In this document: piece by piece, positions 28,201 through 39,936 of the stretch | Layout of the letters: every line of letters starts with the position of its first letter | How positions within the stretch are numbered: the stretch's first letter is position 1 | Assembly (NCBI RefSeq): GCF_910589235.1 | Contig: NC_060955.1 | Location: forward strand, 3,755,001 to 3,819,000 | Length of the DNA: 64,000 bases | Source of the DNA: Vespa crabro | Lineage: Eukaryota; Arthropoda; Insecta; Hymenoptera; Vespidae | Reading direction: 5' to 3' | The notes under the pieces: generated by a model | Databases searched by the model: none | Seen by the model: the letters and a program-made list of their open reading frames with translations, nothing else | What the model was told of the DNA's origin: nothing | Program-made: the position numbers and the translations under genes

Positions 28201-31200
28201 TGCAACCGATTGCGTAATAGATCCAGATTCGTCTGGATAGACACTTTTATCTTTAGAATCCCAATGATATAATTGAGGCAAAGCATCCATAATAATGCAC
28301 AGAAGAGGAAGATACAAAGCAGCAACTCTAGCTTTTGCTGCAGGTTCAGAATATCTAGGATCGACATCATGACAACCCATAAGATAACGAATTGTGCCAA
28401 TGGCCTTGTTTTGTAACATTGGATTTGGTATTTCCAAAGTGTTAGCCAAATCGGATAAAACTAGTCCAACTAGAAAATGCTGTTGTCGAAATTCTTGACT
28501 CAATTCAGAGAATCTAGCTCGATCTCCAGGAACAAGAGTAGATATTAAACTTCCAGAACTACCAGTGGATGGACTAGGAGATGCTGGAGCGGATCCTGAT
28601 GTATATCCGGTACCAAATGGAAGATTCAGAGCTACATAATGTTCGTGCGAACATACTGTTCTTACTAGATCAAGTTTCAATGCAAAAAGAGCAGCAGAGT
28701 CAGGAATATGCATAGACGCATCTGACAAAGAACAACATGTAGCACGAACGAGAGATAATACAAATCCCCTATCCATGACCGATAATAAATCAGACAGAAA
28801 ATTGCCAAGACTTGAAATTAAGTTCGATGCTACGCGATTTTCTTTTCCACAACGAGAAATAACTTCTGAGGTTAGAGCTGCAGCAAGTGTTGCTATATCG
28901 TCACAAAATTGTGGTGAAAATCTTGATTTTCTTGGTGCTTCCAATATACCCAATTCCGACAATGTTACAACCATAGAACGAACTATTAATTCTAAGAAAA
29001 ACCAAGAATGAGTTATGGCTAATTCTCGTGCCTGTCCCGTTGAAACCACCCAATGTAACGCTATTTCTTCGTGCAGTAATCTTCTAGATGGTTGACTGTT
29101 TATTGATGGAGATTCCTGTCTCATTGATGCCGTTCTATCTAGCCCTCGAGAATGTACTTCCATTTCTAGATCCTCCACAGGCAAATCAGGATTACTTTGA
29201 GCTCTCATGACTCCTGGGGTTTGAGATGTTGAAGGTAATGAACATTGATATGCTATGTATGTAGCTAATAATGCATGTCTTCCATGTGCATCCACTTGAC
29301 CATCCGGTAAATTCGTTATATTGCGAACTAAAAGACCTAGAGCTTCGAAAATAGTAGCTGCTACGTTTAATGACTGAGATGGTAACGTAGGTGGTCGCAC
29401 TAAAAGTGCAATTAACTGATCTAACAATTGTGGCAACGAGCGAACCAAGGCAGAAGGAGAAGCTCGTGCTAATTCCATAAGAGCTGACTTTAACTCAGAT
29501 TCCATTCCTGCTTCTCCAATACGTGGTGGTACTTGTCCAGTTTCCAAAAAGCCACAAAGCGATAAAAATCTGTAATCAATTTTTACAAAATTATTCTATT
29601 CATAGAATTGAAAATACATTTAAGTTTAACAATCGTAATTATTACATTACCTATCAATATATTTATCCTGTGGATGTACACTGGATACTGGCTCTAATAT
29701 AACTGTAAAAACTCCTCTATGAGCATCTACCCATCTAGTTCCTGGTAATAGAACATCAGGGGCAATATAAGAATAATTTGCTGGAGGTGGATCTAACATT
29801 GCAGGTAAACTGAATTCACCAGATTGAAGATGTCCATCTCTTAAAAGTGGTAGCCACTAAAATAAATGTAGTTTCTTGTGTATATTTTATGTAATTCTAT
29901 TTTACTGTTCATCTAATAAATCATATTTACCGTATAAGCTACGGCCGTTTCAACATTCGGTTGTTCAGCTTTCTTCTGACAACTAATATGATAAAAAGTA
30001 AATAATAAATGATGTTTAGCACCTAAATCAGCAGGAAGTCTGATTTTTATCTCATCATAAAAGTTTGGATTTTTATTGTGATAGGAAACGGATGTGAAAC
30101 ATTCATGTGTCATTTCAGGACAAGAAGATCTTCCAAATATAGCTGTTAATGCATCTGCTTCTTGTTCACCACCCATAAGCTGAATACGAACAGTTATATT
30201 ACGTGCTGAGCCTGTTCTAGAACTGAAGTTTACCTCCTACATACAAAAATAAAGTATAATATATATAATTCACATAATTTAATATTTCTTTCTTTCTTTA
30301 TATTATTGATTGAATAAAAAGTCATATTAAAAACCTTTGGATAAACGTAGAGTAGATTACGGTATGTTAAATCTGGCGAAATAACTTCACTAGGAAATTC
30401 AAGTATTTCTTTTACAGGCCGACTTTTTTCGTCCGGATATGGTATCAATCTTCTAAGATCAGGATCAAGACATCTAGGTAATTCCTCGGGTCTGGGACTA
30501 AGATCTAATTTTAAAATGCCTGGTATACATTTTAATCGTTTCAAATTAGAACCTGGCCGTCGTAATTCGACTAAAAGTTTATATAAATCTTCGTCTCTAA
30601 GTCGTTCACTTTCTTGTTTGAAAAAACTTGAAACTGTTAATGTAATAGGTCTAGAATAAATCAAAGTAAGAATTTTAATTATTTTAATTTTACACATATT
30701 AACAAAAAAATAAATAAATAAATAAAAAAAAAAACAAAAATAGATTTTTACAATGTACCTGAAAGTATCAAGACAATTAGCAAAATCGTCAGGTGACCAA
30801 CTCCTTCTTTTATCAGAACTACGTCTTTCTAAAGAACCACGTCGAGTTGGAGTTTCTACCTTTTTTCGCCATTGTTCTAAACCACCTGATTTTCTATCTA
30901 ATGAACCTGCACTGCCGGTGCTATCTGTATCGCCACCACCACCACCTATAACTCCAGATAAATGAATTGCAGTCCATGCAAAGGGCATCCTGTAACGACC
31001 CAATCGTTCGCATGCTGCTACAGCAGCTGCTTTTACCTATGTACGTAATTTTTTTAAATATTTTTGAGAATTATTAATTCAAACGTAAATTCATTTTTTA
31101 TAAAATTTATATTACGAATAAAATTACTTTTTCCTTGTTTTTATCCTCACGTAAATATGGTTCTGCACACTCTGAAATATCACCCTGTAATACTTTTTCA

Positions 31201-31660
31201 AGTCTGACAACCAAAAATAAATCTGGACTTGGTTTACTAATACTCATAACGCAACTTCTGGCTAATGTACTAGCATCACTGTAAACTATATGTCCTCCAA
31301 GCATTCTTTTTAAACCTTCTGAATTCATATCTACATAGAAATTTTCTGACACCTAAAATATAAAAATATAATTATATTATCTATTAATGACTAAATATTA
31401 AAATATATCTAGTATTTACCTTTTTCTTCTCTCTGGCATCATATAATGCAAGACTAGCAAATATTGGTTCAACTTCCAACTCCAATTTTAATTGAAGACA
31501 TTTTACAAGAATTTTATGAGAAAAAGGATCAGATGGTTCAGGTGCAGCACTAATTTCTTGCCATTCATCATCAGGAGAAGTTGGAAGAGCATATAAGGGA
31601 AATAAAGCTTCCTAAAATTAATCTCATCTCAATATCTTTCAATATATTATTTGATAATAT

Positions 31661-31694
<34 letters not shown>

Positions 31695-32592
31695 TAATTT
31701 TATTACTAACTTGTCTATCCTCAGAACGTTTTTGTTCATTCATTTGATCAATCGTTTCTGGACATACTCTATCCAATAAGCTTGGAAGAAGTGGATCATG
31801 TTGAGAATGTCTTAAATCCAAACTTGCCCAAGAACCTCTTGGTGTATCTCCACAATTTGATAAATCTTCTTCTTCATTCGGTGATCCAGAACAATTTGTA
31901 TCTTCTTGATCTACCTACTCAATACAATAAATTCTTATCTTAAAATGTTTATATTAATAAAAATTATGGTTATATTAAATTACCTCAAAATCTTGTCTAG
32001 GGGTATCTTGAAGTAATCTATCTCTAGCAATAGGAGATACTCTTCCTTTATATTTTCTATGTACCATAACCCAATCTGAAGTAAAACTTTCAATACATCT
32101 TCTAACATAAGGTGATACTGTATCCCTGTAATTTAAATCATATAATTTTCTATCAATATAATTTAAATGTTATCTTAAATACTTACAATAATTCATATGG
32201 CACTATTGGTTCTTCCGTACGAATTTTTCGTTTGACAATTCTAAGCTCGACATCTCCAAGAGGAAAATCTAATATTGGTCGTAATGGATCTCTGTCTAAA
32301 ACTGATTGATGTTGTACAAGAAATTCTTCATAATCTAATGGCTCTAATACTTCGCACAAAGACATCTTTAAATTAAGAAAAAAAAAAAAACAGATCTCAG
32401 TTACATCTTTAAAAGTATCTTATGATATAATTAAAATGAAAGAGAACTTACAGTAGAAGAAAAACCTGAAATACTACTACCACTTTTTGATAAATCTCGT
32501 GAATATGAGGTAGAAATAGCAATTTGTCGTCTTACATCCGCTGCATGCTGTTTGCTCAATTTATGAGCAAAAGCTCGTTGAACCGAAGACAT
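25220..32592 (-). CDS. Zir: DOCK6/7/8-family Rho guanine nucleotide exchange factor (Zizimin-related), complete
   Basis: A DOCK-C type exchange factor expected to load Rac/Cdc42 GTPases with GTP through its DHR-2 domain and bind membrane lipid through DHR-1. I read 18 coding exons on the minus strand: 32592-32452, 32365-32187, 32125-31984, 31914-31711, 31611-31420, 31352-31128, 31036-30759, 30650-30335, 30236-29931, 29856-29651, 29569-27806, 27713-27586, 27487-27225, 27152-26893, 26817-26383, 26288-25936, 25846-25644, 25543-25220. All junctions are GT..AG and all phases close, giving 1972 residues, near the family's usual 2000-2100. The N-terminus matches the DOCK6/7/8 leader. A C2-like DHR-1 lies at about 555-730. 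DHR-2 occupies about 1535 to the end, with the conserved VNQGP segment around the nucleotide-sensor loop and the GPDQRDYQRELERNY block near the C-terminus. The protein stops right after the last DHR-2 helix and lacks the short tail of vertebrate DOCK7. An acceptor at 32630-32631 suggests a 5'UTR intron. Zir is the fly name for this subfamily. Confidence 0.93.
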
Positions 32593-33108
32593 TATAAATG
32601 TCTTTGTAAAACACTCTTTTGATGAAATTCTGTAATAATTGATAAATGATTTAAGTTAATATCAAGAATAATAAAATTCTTTCAAGTTTAAAAAATGATT
32701 AAATCAATAAAATATAATTTGACATAAATTAAGTATTTTTTTAATTTTATATATGCAATAAAATTGTACATATTTTTTTTTCTTTTTTTTTTTTTTTTTT
32801 TTTATAAATTAAATTAATCAAAGCAAGAAAAAAATAATAATTCTTAAGTATTCTATAATAACTTCGAAATTTATGATTAAATTAAAGAAAAAAAAATGAT
32901 ATACTTTTACAAAGATAAAATTATTATTTATATTAATTCATTGAAAATGAATTATGTTAATATTTAATGAAAAAAATCTATACACAATTTTTTCTATTAT
33001 TTTGAAACACCCACGTTAAAAGAACATATCTTGACAGGTCCTTCTATTCAATTACCATTCATATTACTATCATTGACAAATACATAGTTACATTTTGCTA
33101 TCACCTAC

Positions 33109-33366
33109 ATGTCTACACCTACATCTCCTTCCATCCTAGAATCACAAAGCACAAGGGCTCGATTTTTTAGAAGGGTTTTGCCATGGATAAGATATAACAT
33201 AGACTTAATGCTCCTTAATATTTATCCCTTAGATATCACAACCTATGTTACCGACAATTCACTAAAAACAGTTGGAAACGTCGATATTAACAGATTGACC
33301 GCCATGCTTATTTTGACAGCCCATGTCACATGGATTATATTATTTATTTGTATTAAAAAAGAATAA
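33109..33366 (+). CDS. Hypothetical small membrane protein (85 aa)
   Basis: I do not recognise this protein. It is an uninterrupted 85-codon frame with a mixed, protein-like composition, not the low-complexity runs seen elsewhere. Residues 1-25 are polar and basic (a Ser/Thr/Pro start, then an Arg cluster at about 16-22). The middle is amphipathic. Residues about 62-82 form one hydrophobic segment followed by KKE, which would suit a C-terminal tail anchor with the N-terminus in the cytosol. It begins about 520 bp from the DOCK start codon on the opposite strand, so the two could share a divergent promoter. It ends about 260 bp before the piggyBac reading frame. A chance frame or a fossil exon cannot be excluded. 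Confidence 0.4.
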   Translation: MSTPTSPSILESQSTRARFFRRVLPWIRYNIDLMLLNIYPLDITTYVTDNSLKTVGNVDINRLTAMLILTAHVTWIILFICIKKE

Positions 33367-33622
33367 TAGAAAACTGAATTGAATTATAGTATTAAATTGC
33401 ATGAAAATATGATATGTAATATATTTATTTGTCTATTTCCCATCGATACCCATTGCACCATAAACAGAAGAGAAATTGTGTAACAAACATTTATACCGTA
33501 TCATTTTGTTTTTTATCGTAATTATTGAACTTTACTTGTTGAGCAATATAACAGACAGATTTTTTTATGCACATGTATTATACCATTGTACTGTAAAATT
33601 ATTTTCATTATCAGAAATACAT

Positions 33623-35236
33623 ATGTCATCTGAAGAAGTTTTGAGTGATTCATCAAGTGAAATATACAGATCATCTACAATTAAACGTTGTAGAGTCATA
33701 TCTGATGATGAAACTGAAAGTGAACATGAAAGTGACTGGTATGCAGATAGCAATAATAGTAATCAAATATGGTTTAATCCAATTGGCAATCAACCCAATT
33801 TGAAATCTTTTTCCGGCATACCTGGTATCAATGTATCAAATAATAAAGTTTTAGAATGTAATTCACCAATAGATTTTTACTCATTATTTTTAAATGAAGA
33901 AATAATCCAGATGATTGTAAATCAAACTAATCTTTATGCAAACCAAATGATGAAAAGAAATCAATCCGAGCGATTGAGTAAATGGATTCCTACTAATATA
34001 CATGAAATTAAACAGCTCTTTGGTTTAATTATGTGGATGGGATTGGTAAAACTTCCAACTATACAACTTTACTGGACGAAAGATGTTTTATTTGCTCAAA
34101 GTTTTCCACGTACTGTGATGTCTCGCAATCGATTTGAAATATTATTGAGAATGCTTCACTTTGCAGACAATGAACAAATTAGTAATCCAAATAACTTATT
34201 GTATAAGTTACAAACGTTGATTGATACATTAAATAAAAATTTTAAAGAATATTATAATCCTAGTGAAACTGTTTGTATTGATGAATCTATTATACCACTC
34301 CGTGGACGAATTATATTTAGACAATATATAAAAATATTTAAATTATGCAGCACATCTGGATATACAAATTCTTTTCAAGTATATGCAGGGAAAACTACAA
34401 ATACAGAAGAAACAACACCCATAAGTGTTGTAATGTCTCTATGTCAAAATATAATAAATCTTGGACATACATTATGTACAGATAAAAGATATACAAGTAT
34501 TGCTTTAGCTGAAAAATTACTTTCCGTTGATACACATTCGATTGGAATTCTTCAAGTTAATCGTCGCGACATTCCAAAAGATATATTGTCAAAAAAGCTA
34601 CAAAGGGGTGAAATAATTGCAAGAGAACATAAAAATGGTATAACTATTTTGAAATGGAAGGATAAACGGAATGTACTCATGCTTTCAACTAAACATTCTA
34701 CAGAAATGGTTACAGTTACTGGCCGAAGGAATAACTGTATTAAACCAAAAATTATTGCAGATTATAATATCAGTAAATCATATGTTGATTTATCCGATCA
34801 CATGACATCATATCTCAGTCCATTGAGAAAAGGCCAGAAGTGGTATAAAAGACTGGCCTTTGAACTTTTATTTAATACCTCTGTAATAAATGCTTGGATA
34901 ATGCATAATAATATAATAAACAATCGTATATCTATTTTAGAATTCCGACAAAAATTAGTTAAACAATTGACGGAACATCTAAATGATACTGACACATCTT
35001 TGCCTAGAATGCAACTTACCATTAGAAGGCATCACGAAATAAAAAGCAAAAATGGAAGTGCACGGCAAACTAGACGACGATGTAAAAGATGCTATGAAGA
35101 AAATGTGAAGAAATTTGGTCGAGAATTTGCAAAAAATCGTACAAAAAAAGTAACAACATTTTGTGGAAATTGTACTAGCAATCCTTATTATTGTTTGCCA
35201 TGTTTTAATACAGTTCATCGCGATCTACCCATTTAA
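33623..35236 (+). CDS. piggyBac-type (DDE_Tnp_1_7) transposase-derived protein
   Basis: A 537-codon frame with no stop, counted from the Met at 33623. The frame stays open upstream to a Met at 33476, but that leader is hydrophobic, and the Ser/Glu-rich start at 33623 is typical of piggyBac transposases. The acidic N-terminus (1-60) precedes the transposase core. The three catalytic aspartates are visible as D220 (CIDESIIPLRGR), D287 (TDKRYTS) and D389 (VDLSDHM), with the companion Asp at 392. The C-terminus (about 475-530) carries a Cys/His zinc-binding cluster. Two oddities: the segment after RQYI lacks about nine residues that normally carry a KYG motif, and the usual Asn after D287 is Lys. 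D220-D287 spacing is 67, against 78 in the moth element, while D287-D389 is 102 against 101. I found no TTAA-flanked inverted repeats. It could be a domesticated gene or a recently immobilised copy. Confidence 0.8.
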   Translation: MSSEEVLSDSSSEIYRSSTIKRCRVISDDETESEHESDWYADSNNSNQIWFNPIGNQPNLKSFSGIPGINVSNNKVLECNSPIDFYSLFLNEEIIQMIVNQTNLYANQMMKRNQSERLSKWIPTNIHEIKQLFGLIMWMGLVKLPTIQLYWTKDVLFAQSFPRTVMSRNRFEILLRMLHFADNEQISNPNNLLYKLQTLIDTLNKNFKEYYNPSETVCIDESIIPLRGRIIFRQYIKIFKLCSTSGYTNSFQVYAGKTTNTEETTPISVVMSLCQNIINLGHTLCTDKRYTSIALAEKLLSVDTHSIGILQVNRRDIPKDILSKKLQRGEIIAREHKNGITILKWKDKRNVLMLSTKHSTEMVTVTGRRNNCIKPKIIADYNISKSYVDLSDHMTSYLSPLRKGQKWYKRLAFELLFNTSVINAWIMHNNIINNRISILEFRQKLVKQLTEHLNDTDTSLPRMQLTIRRHHEIKSKNGSARQTRRRCKRCYEENVKKFGREFAKNRTKKVTTFCGNCTSNPYYCLPCFNTVHRDLPI

Positions 35237-36867
35237 GATCATTTTTAAAATTTTCATAAATAAAATTATTACATCATCTACCAATGCATTTTATTATTGC
35301 ATTATCTTAATGCTATTAAAAATTGACAAGACTTGCATTAATTATATAATTACAATAATAATGATAAATAATATTTTAAGATATTTATCATATGTCGATC
35401 ATTAATGGTAAACGAAAAATAAACGGAAAGCTCAATGACTTGTGAAATAATATCATTCGTAGGCGGAACGCATTGCTGATAAATCAACGATGACGTACAA
35501 ATCTTACGATGTTTCACACTCTTATTCATATTGCCAATTTTTTGACTATGTATATTATATATACGTTCGTTCTGTTCCAACTCTTCAAGAATATATATAA
35601 TATATATAATACATATATATATATATATATATATACACTCCGTTTGGAACGCGAATAAGTTAATAATATGATGGAATGATTCCAAATATATTTTTAAAAC
35701 ATTATAAATTCCTTTCATCTTTTCATAAATCAGCGGTTCCTTAAACTTTATGAGTTCGAGGACCTCTTTCCATATTTGGCTAAACCACTATCTATAACCA
35801 TTATTATAACTTTATTACCTTTATACTAGGTAAGAGAAAAGCATTTTCATGCATAATATATTATATTTAATTTTCACAAGATTATATTTTGTTACAGTGT
35901 GGTCATTGAAATTACCAATGCCCTACTAGATTTATAAAAAAAAAAAAAAAAATATATATATACAAAAAGTTGACTGCAATACAATGATTTCTTAAACTTT
36001 TTTGAAATCATATCCAAACTCAATGGTTTTCAACTTTAATGTTTTTTTCTAGCAAAATTAAAAAAAAAAAAAATTAGATTTTATAAAAGTAAAAAATTCT
36101 AAACAAGGAAGATCTCTCTCTCTCTCTCTTTATTCTTGTCTCATTAATAGTTCTTCAGAAAAAATTCTATCGACTGTATAAATTTGACTTTACATAGAGA
36201 TAAATAAAAATTATTAACCTCAAAGTATTTGGTATTGTTCCTTTTGTAAATGTTCGTGTATATGCATCACATTGATGTTAGACATTGCTATATTTAATAT
36301 AAAACTTACGAACTATTTTATGTTTGAATTTAATAAAAAATAAGAGGGTAGAGTAGAACACCATTCGATTATTTTTTAAAGCTGGACGAACAAGGTGTAA
36401 GCAACCAGCTTAAAAAAATATGCGCACGAAAAAGGACAACATAGGGAAAACCTTGTGTCCTTCTTCAACGCTATATTTTACTGACAGGTTGCGTCAGGGT
36501 TGCGTCTCACTGCACGGTGAACACCGGGCATCTACCCTCCTAAAAATTACTTACAATTATTGCCCTATAATCTATTATCGTTGAATTAATCGTTTGCGAG
36601 ATACTTTGTAATTGTATGCGACATCTGTTGACACATTTGGCAAAACTTATACAGGATGTTTACATTCATATATAAAATAATTTAATTATAAAATAATTTA
36701 TTTAAATTTTCTTTTCTTTTGAAAGGAAAGGAAAAAAGAAAAAAAAAATATATATATATATGTAATTATATAAAATTATATAAAATATATAACAAAATAT
36801 TACTTTTATTCAATTTATTACAATAATTTGGTTCTTTTTATGGATTGTTATTACGTTATCTTTTCTC
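35237..36867. other. Intergenic DNA between the piggyBac ORF and the ALG8 3' end
   Basis: No gene is visible. It contains (AT)n at about 35614-35634, poly-A/AT tracts at 35937-35960 and 36060-36073, and a sequence starting at 35731 that resembles a DNA-transposon terminus (CAGCGGTTCC with an AGTTCGAGGACC segment following). The mixed-composition stretch 36340-36560 is unexplained. Confidence 0.5.
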
Positions 36868-38743
36868 TTATTTTTTTTTAATTTTTCTTTTTTTCTTATT
36901 ATCATGATCACATAAAAAATAATAATAGGAAAGAAACCAGGAATAAATTATACCTATCGCACAATAAATCGAAATAAGAGCTAAAGGTAAAAACGGTAGT
37001 TTATCATTAAAAAAACATTTATGTAATATTGATTCATAAGCAGCTATCAGTGGAAGTATACTTACATATAAAAATTCATGTAAATGCAAGAGAGATTTTT
37101 TAAATTGATATTGTAATATTAAATTGCTCGAAAATATATGTAATATTAATAATAATAATTTCAAAGGGGTTAAATTGTCCGGGTAAAGCAAAGGTAAAAG
37201 TGAAGTATATCCGGCACTACTTAGGATTATATAAATGCGAGCATCATTAATATCCACTGCGGCAAGAACACTGCAACAGATAGATCAATTTTTAATTGCA
37301 TATTTTAATTTCTTTACACGTAATTACTGCAAAAAAATTTTTTTTTACCATAATGGTATTATTGCAGTCAAAACAGCTTTTTCATGTACGTGCCATCCAA
37401 ATATAAAAGACGTTAAAGCACAAAGGATCAAGCAGCGAAGAAAATGCTTTGAAGTAATTGCAAATTTTTTGCATAATAAAACATACAAAGCTGGCTGAAA
37501 AATTATATTATAAATACATTTCATTATTAAAAAAAATTTTTATTTTGAGTTATGAATATTTTATTTTGTATGAATATTAAATCAAAAACTTACAAGCATT
37601 CCTATAAATGTGAGTACAAATGTAGTAATAGGTTTAGGCGTAGGTAAAACAATAAATATTTCTTCTTGTACTAAACCTCCAGTCATTATAGCAGATTTAA
37701 TTATTTTTATCCATCCTAAATATTTCAAAATTATAGATAATATCTTATCTGTGATAACATACAAAGCCCATCCATTTGCAGCCCAATATGCATGGACTAA
37801 ACCTCTTTTAAAAGGGAATAGTCGAGAAATAATCTACATTAAAATATTAATTTTTAAAAATATCAAATAAATTTTTGTGTATATAGATAACACCATAAAA
37901 CAAATATTTTTTATTCTTACTTGTGGTAGTTGATTTATAAATGGACCAAATGAGAGTACAAAAATAGTGGCAATTATTGCTGCTAATATAAAAATCCTTT
38001 TAAAAAATTGACCATTTTTTATACAATATGATTTCAATAACCAAACTATATATGCTGGTGCTACATATAAATAAATATGTTTAAGATTTAATAATATAGC
38101 AAAACAAGCAGCTCCTTGCAACATAGATATCTGCAAGTTATTATCATTAATAGTTGTTAGTCCATTAACATAATATCATTTATAATTTACCTGATCCCAT
38201 GTTTTTGAAACTTTAGCAATTGACAATAATAAAAAGCCTAATAGAAATCCATTATATTGAAAATGTATATGGTCCACTATCAGTAATCCTATATTGCACA
38301 ACGACAGAAATATAAAAACGCAGTAACTGTTATAAGATTTATAAAATACTTCGCCTAATCTATAACAATATTATATCATTTATTATTTATGTTTGATTTA
38401 ACTGTTTAAAAGTTTAATATGGTATACTTACTCTCTTATGCCATAAGCAAACATAAGATCGCTAAGTATAACTGTAGTTCTTTGAAAATAGACAGTGGTA
38501 GGTGAAGCATAGTTCAAATTATCAATTTTGACCATTTCTTCGTCGAATAAATAAGCTACTTGACTAAGGGCATATTCAAACCATGCAAAAAACGGTGGGT
38601 AGTCTAATGTCCATTGAGATTTGGCATTAATATACCATTCGCTAATAGGTAAACTATATGTTATGGCCAACCAATTACGATGTACTTCAAAATCAGTAGA
38701 ATAACTGAAAATGAATTAAATCATAAGAGTTTATAATAAAATA

Positions 38744-38780
<37 letters not shown>

Positions 38781-39035
38781 GACACATATACATCAACAAT
38801 AATATATAAATGAATATATTTGTAATTACTAGCATAACATGAAGAAAAAATAAATCAGTTTTTTAAATAATTTTTACAAAACTACCTACTAACAAGGAAT
38901 TAATAACGCTTTGATACATGTTATTAAAACAAATGTACGTAAAAGTACTTTATCCATATTCCATTTTCTATTAAATTGTTCTTTTTGGTCCATTTCTTTT
39001 GGATTAGAAATATTATCAATTTTAGTACCAGTCAT
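36868..39035 (-). CDS. ALG8: ALG8 alpha-1,3-glucosyltransferase (dolichyl-P-glucose dependent), complete
   Basis: An ER-membrane GT-C enzyme that transfers the second glucose from dolichyl-phosphate-glucose to the lipid-linked oligosaccharide used for N-glycosylation. There are seven coding exons on the minus strand: 39035-38890, 38704-38432, 38359-38191, 38130-37921, 37833-37594, 37494-37349, 37270-36868. Phases close to 528 residues, almost the size of human ALG8 (526). The signature luminal loop after the first membrane segment is intact: STDFEVHRNW, with the putative catalytic Asp at 53, followed by LDYPPFFAWFEY. The RLFPFKRG, HAYWA and GWHVHEKA blocks of ALG8 are all present, with many hydrophobic segments and a lysine-rich C-terminal tail. 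Exon 1 must use the donor GTAGGT after the Tyr-49 codon, because the nearer GTTAGT would put exon 2 out of frame. An acceptor at 39045-39046 suggests a 5'UTR intron. The gene is head to head with the DNAJA gene. Confidence 0.95.
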
Positions 39036-39503
39036 CTTTTAGACCTGTAAATATCATTACTATATATTTTTAACGATAAAATGCAATATTGATAAATATA
39101 TGTTATGTCTATCATATAACCGCAAGAATTACATGATAGTGACGTTATGTGATAGTATTATTGTACGACGACAATATCGACTAGTACAGACACATGATTA
39201 GAATCTATAATAACATTATTACGAATGTATTGATATTAAAATATATAGATTAATAAATGAACGTAAAAAATGATAAATTAATTAATATATCATTAAAGAG
39301 CAATAAGTACTGTTGAATTGTTAATAAGAGTTTTATTAAGTCGATTTAATTATCTTTTGTTTGATCTTAAAACTACATTATCGATAGGGAAAATATTATT
39401 ATAGAAATAGTTTCGTGAAAGACCGCTCGCTTCGTTCTGGCGCTCGTGATTCTGTTAAACGAAGTTGATTGGCTTTCGGCTAGCAACGTTCATTACTCTT
39501 CTA

Positions 39504-39518
39504 GGAAGTTTCGAGAAC
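39504..39518. promoter_or_regulatory. Three-unit heat-shock element
   Basis: The bases read gGAAgtTTCgaGAAc, an exact nGAAnnTTCnnGAAn array (the binding unit of trimeric HSF). Looser flanking units are present: TTC at 39499-39501 (three-base spacer before the first GAA), TTC at 39521-39523 and GAA at 39525-39527. It sits in the interval between divergent ALG8 and DNAJA, about 130 bp before the end of the inferred non-coding first exon of DNAJA. A heat-inducible DNAJA promoter is therefore plausible. Confidence 0.65.
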
Positions 39519-39539
39519 GGTTCCGAACCGTAATATTGG

Positions 39540-39645
39540 TGGGAGAGCTACGCGTTACCACAGTTTCTTTAAATCTATTGCACAGTCGGAGAGGACGTGT
39601 TGCACTGCGAGTACGTTTCTACGAACGACTTTTCTGCTGACACAG
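39540..39645 (+). other. Inferred non-coding first exon of the DNAJA gene (5' end approximate)
   Basis: A strong donor CAG|GTAAGA falls at 39645/39646. The matching acceptor (TTTTCTAG) is at 41790, giving exon 2 leader from 41791 to the ATG at 41856. A TATA-like taatatt at 39531-39537 lies about 27 bp before a CCACAGTT that could act as initiator at about 39558-39565. The transcription start is inferred, the splice sites are seen. Confidence 0.5.
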
Positions 39646-39904
39646 GTAAGAAAAAGAATACAACGGTATCCTTGTTGAGGATAGCTATATTTTATTTTTT
39701 TTTTTTTTTTCGAAAGAATTTCAATCTACGAATTCGATGGATCGATCAGGATAAACATATATTTTTCTTCTCTTCGAAGAAATATTCTCGTGGGGAAGAA
39801 AGAAAATAGGGAAATAGACCGAATAATCGAGATTTCTCTTTGCGAATATACATCGTCTTTCGCCTCGCGAAATTGCTTCGTAATGGTTCTCGAACTAGTA
39901 CTAC

Positions 39905-39936
<32 letters not shown>

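Noticed and set aside
33476..33622. Upstream extension of the piggyBac frame (49 residues)
   Set aside because: The extension is hydrophobic and unlike any transposase start, while the Met at 33623 begins the typical acidic Ser/Glu-rich leader.
35350..35718. 122-codon minus-strand frame
   Set aside because: It runs through an AT microsatellite, has no domain, and shows no splice partners.
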